From assembly GCA_025175895.1 (NCBI GenBank), contig CM045991.1, forward strand, positions 78,789,174 to 78,853,173: DNA of 64,000 nt, read 5' to 3'. The translations under genes and the position numbers were made by a program. Below, in pieces: positions 58,891 to 64,000 of this stretch (positions within the stretch are counted from its first letter, which is position 1; every line of letters starts with the position of its first letter). Below the pieces are notes generated by a model. The model did no database searches. It was not told the origin of the DNA and saw nothing but the letters and a program-made list of their open reading frames with translations. Source of the stretch: Wurfbainia villosa. Its lineage: Eukaryota; Streptophyta; Magnoliopsida; Zingiberales; Zingiberaceae.

Positions 58891-61800
58891 ATGTCTTCAA
58901 ATACGTCAAATACCCTATCTCTGCGATCGGTCCTTAAGAAGGACAAGTTCAATGGAGCAAGCTTTATTGACTGTTATAGGAATTTGTGAATAGTTCTCAA
59001 ACAGGAGCGGAAACTCTATGTCCTAGAGCAACCCATTCCTGAACCACCCACCAACAATGTCACTCGTGCTGATAAGGATGCTTACAGGAAACATCAAGAT
59101 GATGCATTAGATGCATCATGTCTTATGCTTGCAACCATGAACTCTGAGCTTCAGAAGCAACATGAGAACACGGATGCCTTTGCTATGGTTGCACACCCGA
59201 AGCAACTATATCAAGGGCAAGCGAAGCACGAGAGATCTGAGGTATCTAAGGCATAGTTTCAATGCAAGATGCAAGAAGGAACACCAGTAGGAACTCACGT
59301 ACTCAAGATGATTGGGTAACGTGGAGAACCTTGATAGATTGGGATTTTCTTTAGCCAAGAGTCACATCGATCTTATTCAGCCCCGCTTAGAGGCTTTAGT
59401 CAATTTATCATGAATTATTACATGAGTAAAATTGACAAACCGTTGCCTGAGCTCTTAAGCATGTTAAGAACTGCTGGGAGCAATCTTAAGAAGATATAAC
59501 CTAGTACTAGTGATGTACTTATGGTTAAAAAGGGCAAAGGTAAGAAGAAGTCCAAAGGCAAGACCCAAGAAAAAGGCAAGAAAGCATTAAAGCTCAAAGG
59601 TGGGGTGGCCAAGGAAGGGACTTGCTTCCACTATAAGGAAGCTAGACATTAGAAGAGAAACTGTAAAAAGTATCTTGAGGAAGTCAAGAAGAAGCAAACT
59701 GAGACTTCTGCTTCAGGTATACATGTTATAGAAGTTAACCTATCTATTTTTCTTCATGAGTATTGGATACCGGTTGTGCTTCTCACATTTATACTAATGT
59801 GCAGGGCCTGAGAAGAAGTAGATCATTGACGCAAGGAGAAGTGGACCTACGCAGGGGCAATAATGGCGCAAGAGTCACGCTTATAAATGTAAGAACATAT
59901 TCCTTATTGCTGCCGAGTGGTTTGATTTTAGAACTTGATGAGTGTTATTTCAGACTGCAATAACTAAGAACATTATGTCTGCTTTTGTTTGACAAGAAAG
60001 GTTTTTCATTTACTATAAAGGACAAACGCTGTTCTATTTATCTAAATGAAATGTTCTATCGCAAGGTACATTTGATGAATGGACTCTATGTTCTAGATCT
60101 AGAAAATCCACCTATAACATAATACCAAACGATTCAAATCTAATGATTTAAATCGTATATCTTCGCATGTCACGCTGAGTCACATAAAAATGAGTCGCGT
60201 ATCGACTCCGTAGAGATGGATTCTTGGACTCATTTGATTTTGAATCATATGAGACATGCGAATCTTGTCTTTTAGGCAAGATGACCAAGACTCCATTTAG
60301 TGGACAAGGCGAGCAGCGAGTTTGTTAGGCCTCATACATAGTGATGTTTGTGGTCCTTTGAAATCGCGACGGAGGTGGTTATCGATGCCATTACATTTCT
60401 TGATGATTTAGTAGATATGGATATATGTATCTTATGAGGCCTGAATCAGAATCCTTTGAAAAGTTGAAGAATTCAAGAATGAAATCTGAGAACCAACTTG
60501 GAAAGAGTATTAAGATGCTTGATCGGATCGAGGTGAAGAATACCTTAGCGAGTTTCATGACTATCTAATTGAGTGTGGGATACGATCTCGACTCACTCCA
60601 GAACACACAGGTTGAATGGTGTATCGAGAGGAGAAATCGTACTCTATTAGATATATATGCGATCGATGATGAGTCATCTGGATCTTCCTCCTTCATACGG
60701 GGATATGCTCTAGAGGCAATTTGCTTTCGCATAACAGTGTTCCATCTAAGCGATCGTAAAAACACCGTATGCGATATAGGGTGGAAAGAGTCCCAAGATG
60801 TCTTTTATGAGGATTTGGGGATGTGAAGCTTCGTGAGGCGTCGAGTTTGGATAAATTAGGCCCCAAATCAGATAGATGTTATTTTGTTGGATATCCCAAG
60901 GAAAGTAAGGGATATTACTTTTACAATTCCACACTAGGCAAAGTGTTTGTCGCCAGAAATAGTATTTTTCTAGAAAGGCTAGTGGGAGTAAAATTGATCT
61001 CGAAGAAGTTCAAGATACACAAAATAAATGCGATGCCTTAATCACAGCAAGCGAACATGGTGATGCACTATCATCGAGATCGCGAGGAGTTGTGATCTGA
61101 CTGTTCGGGTAGACGAGCTCTGCGTATGTATGCGATGGGATCTCGTGACTGAGAGATATTCTTTTCTCTTGGATATGACGATGGTGTCGTGCTTGATGAG
61201 CTAACATCCTATCGAGGAAGGCTGTAATGAGCCAGTTAGAAATGGCTTGAGGTCATGAGATCAGAAATGGAATTCATGTACACTAACAGTATGGACTTTG
61301 GTTGATCCGAGAAATTGAGCTTCATTGGGTGTAAGTGGGTCTTTAGGAGAAAGGCGTGGATGTGATGTGCGTACCTCTGAGGGTGATTGGTAGCAAAAGG
61401 ATTAGTCGTGGTATTGACTATGATGAAACATTTTCTCGATTGCGATGCTCAAATCCATTCGGATCGTACTTGCTATTCGCTTACTATGGTATGAAATATG
61501 GCGGATGGATATCAGCTGCATTTCTTAACGCGAAATCTACTCGAGGATGTGTATATGACCACTGAGGTTTGTCGATCGAAGGATCTTTGGAAATGTTTGT
61601 AAGTTGCATAGGTCTATTTATGGTTTAAAGCGACTTACAGAAAATTTGGAATCTTGATTCGATGATGCTGATCAAAAGCGTTTGATTTCATTAAGAAGCG
61701 AAGATGAATCTTGTGTCTCTGAAGGTTAATGGGAACAGTTGTTTTCCTCATTTTATATGTAGATGACATACTACTCATTGAAAATGATATCCTATGTTAG

Positions 61801-62680
61801 AGTCTGTGAAGACTTGGCAGAATTGTTTCTCGATAAAGGACTTAGGTGAAGCGACTATATTCTTGGCATCAAGATCTATAGGAATAAATCTAGGAGATTG
61901 CTTGGCACGAGTCGAATGCGTATATTAATGAGGTGCTTAAGCATTTTGCTATCGAATTCGAAGAGATTTACGCGATGTCGCATGCGTAAGTCTTTCGAAG
62001 ACTCGATGTCCCTCTTCTGCGGAAGAGAAACAACGTGGATCGGATCCCTTATCATCTCTATAGGATCTATCGTATGCGTCGTGATTGTACTACGCCCGAT
62101 GTCTCGTATGCTTTGAGCATGAGTAGGTACGGTCGGATCCGATGAATCAGGATGATCGAGAATATTCTTAAGTACTTGAGAAGGACGAAAGAATATTTCT
62201 TGATCTTTGGAAGGTGATGAGAGCTAGTTGTAAAGGGTTACAAATGATCTGGCTTCGAATCGGCGAGAGATGATTCGCGATCGCAATCAGGGTATGTATT
62301 TTGTTTGAATGGTGGTGATGTGAGTTGGAAGAGTTCGAAGCAGGACACACGATGAGTCTATAACATAAGCGTCGTTCTTTGCATCGATGCAACAAAGGAG
62401 GTTGTTTGGATCGAAGTTCGTTCTTGAACTTGGGGTAGTTCGTAGCATGGCGGATCCTATAGCCCTGTTGTGACAAGATGGGGCTATTGCTCGGTAAGGA
62501 ACCTCCCTCTCTGAGAGGACTAAACATACTACTGGCGGTTTAAATCTCGTTCGAGAGATCGTGTCGAGGAGATGTGAGAATATGCGAGTAGATTCGATGC
62601 TAACATTGCGGATCCCTTGACGAGGCTTTGGCGCGAGAAAGCATAATGGTCGTACGGATCATTTGGGTATGAGATATTAC
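58891..62680 (+). pseudogene. gag-pol of element N, heavily damaged
   Basis: The gag ATG is at 58,891 (MSSNTSNTLSLRSVLKKDKF). Stops occur near 58,987, 59,255 and 59,318. The zinc knuckle at about 59,625 reads CFHYKEARH, with Cys and other ligands lost. The protease site DTGCASHI (59,765) is intact. From about 60,100 onward many short deletions and substitutions relative to A, B and M break integrase, reverse transcriptase (YVDDILLIEND still legible at about 61,760) and RNase H (NGGDVSWKSSKQ at about 62,310) into short pieces. Confidence 0.87.
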
Positions 62681-62710
62681 AGTGATTGGCACTAGTCTTT
62701 AGTGGGAGAT

Positions 62711-64000
62711 TGTTAGCGTCGCCCTTAGTGTCGATTATGAGATGATTGGTGAGAAACTTTTGTATCGTATCTTATATTAATATAAGCGAACATTGGTTAT
62801 TATATTTACTTTATCGTGTGCATTAAATAAATATAATAATGCCCTTAATAGTAGGTTCTTACTCACGCGATATATTAATTGATAGAATTGATTATGAAAC
62901 TATGAGAACACTATTCTTAAATATTCTGTCAGTATTGTATTAATAGACGAAATTTATATTGATCGTTGAGAATAGCATGTAGGTCGATGGATGACTTGAT
63001 CTCATGTCATGGATATGTGATATCACATTGATGCATGAGTATATATATTGGAGACTATATATACTGAATTGACCCACCATGAGAAAGTATCATGGATCGT
63101 TATATGAGTGTCATATACTTTCTCATGTGACTATTGGTATGAATAGTCCTAAGACTTGAAGTCATTACGGTTCCCTACATAAGGGGTTATGCACTTTGGT
63201 ATCGTCCAGCGTCACCCGTAACAGGGTGGACTATAAAGGCGATCACTAGGTATATAACAAATTATGCGGAGTGATGTGAGTGATGTAGATAAGATCTATC
63301 CCTCCCATATGACGGGAGTGATATCTTTGGCCTCTTGATAAAGTAGGACCACGAAATGCATGGTCATGCTCAAATGAATCAATATGAGATATTGAGCTCA
63401 TTTGTTTGAGTGAGTCTATTTGGGGATCAAGAAACACAAAGATCGATAAGGAGATGAGACGGTCTATGCCTCATTGATCGATCTAAGATATCAAGGATAG
63501 AAGGACACCGTCATACATAATAATAGTCACGGAAAGGTTGTCGAATCTCGACTTTCTTGTAACTTGGGTAGCAATGATGTATTACTAGATGTCGCTCATT
63601 GCTTATGTGTCTAAAAGAGATTTTAGACACATTTCGCCAACGCTGAGAGCCTATAGATGGGTTCTTTTAGTTTGACTAAAAGAACAATGAAAATAATGGA
63701 TGGTCAAGGCTCGAGTCAAAATCAAGTTGGTTGAGTTAGACTCAAGCGGGTTATATTTGAGTTAGACTCAAACTAAATTGGATGGATGAAGACTAGATTT
63801 GAGTTAGAATCAAGTGAGACTTGAATTAAACTCAATTCGTATGCAAAACTCAAGTTAGACTTGAGTTAAACCCAAGTCACATGCAAAAGGTTTTAATGCA
63901 TGCATGATGCATTAAAATTGCATTGAATTTCAACTTGAAGAATTGAAAGAGGCTAGTGGCTTTTCAATAATGCATTTGATGCATTGGATTTTCAACGTGT
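62711..64000 (+). repeat. 3' LTR of element N, cut by the window end
   Basis: It begins TGTTAGCGTC after the polypurine sequence TAGTGGGAGAT and follows the 5' LTR to the window end. Many short deletions relative to the 5' LTR cluster at 62,720-62,960 and 63,600-63,670, with near identity between. Confidence 0.9.

Larger units (their letters stand above)
55801..64000 (+). mobile_element. Ty1/copia LTR retrotransposon N (3' end cut by window)
   Basis: The order is 5' LTR (55,801-57,688), primer site, leader, gag, protease, integrase, reverse transcriptase, RNase H, polypurine tract (62,700-62,710) and the start of the 3' LTR (62,711). It is of the same family as element M by gag sequence (LKQERKLYVLEQPIPE in both) and LTR blocks. 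It lies upstream of the visible part of the dehydratase gene, in opposite orientation. ATGGA (55,796-55,800) is the expected target-site copy. Confidence 0.9.

Overview
The window is nuclear DNA of a flowering plant. It holds long-LTR Ty1/copia retrotransposons, a hAT transposon, RTE-type LINEs, MITEs, and one spliced host gene whose product carries the plastid dihydroxy-acid dehydratase signature. The species cannot be fixed from sequence alone; the protein reads as comfortably monocot-like, but this is not proven.

Positions 1-26,691 are one nested stack of LTR retrotransposons. From innermost to outermost: copia element A (+, 1-9,332) lies in the integrase region of copia element M (-, 9,333-15,391). 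M lies in a solo LTR of family X (+, 15,392-16,770). That LTR lies in pol of copia element B (+, 16,771-20,643). B lies in the 3' LTR of element X2 (-, 20,644-26,691). A and B belong to one family; M and the right-hand element N belong to another. X2 has a gag-like gene and no pol, so it looks like a gag-only non-autonomous element (TR-GAG-like). All coding regions in the stack are broken by stops, frameshifts or deletions. Element A also carries a second, truncated X LTR flanked by two copies of the same ~625-bp piece of reverse transcriptase.

Positions 26,692-29,492 hold unclassified AT-rich DNA and a ~960-bp element with long terminal inverted repeats, followed by a partial second copy.

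Positions 29,493-53,464 (minus strand) hold the host gene: 13 exons that join in frame to give the last 432 residues of dihydroxy-acid dehydratase (valine, leucine and isoleucine synthesis). All intron borders are GT-AG except one GC-AG. Most introns are 67-1,191 bp. Two are very large (5.2 kb and 14.6 kb), and the next one upstream exceeds 10.5 kb. The 14.6-kb intron holds a hAT element, two LINE copies in opposite orientation, two oppositely oriented hAT-type MITEs with 8-bp target duplications, microsatellites and a short tandem array. The N-terminal exons are not in the window.

Positions 55,801-64,000 hold copia element N (+), with a complete 5' LTR, heavily damaged gag-pol and a 3' LTR cut by the window end. 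It lies upstream of the last visible exon, so it sits either in another intron or at a truncated 5' end of the gene. The only plausible functional coding sequence in the window is the dehydratase; everything else recognised is transposon-derived. I found no tRNA or rRNA gene and no CRISPR array.
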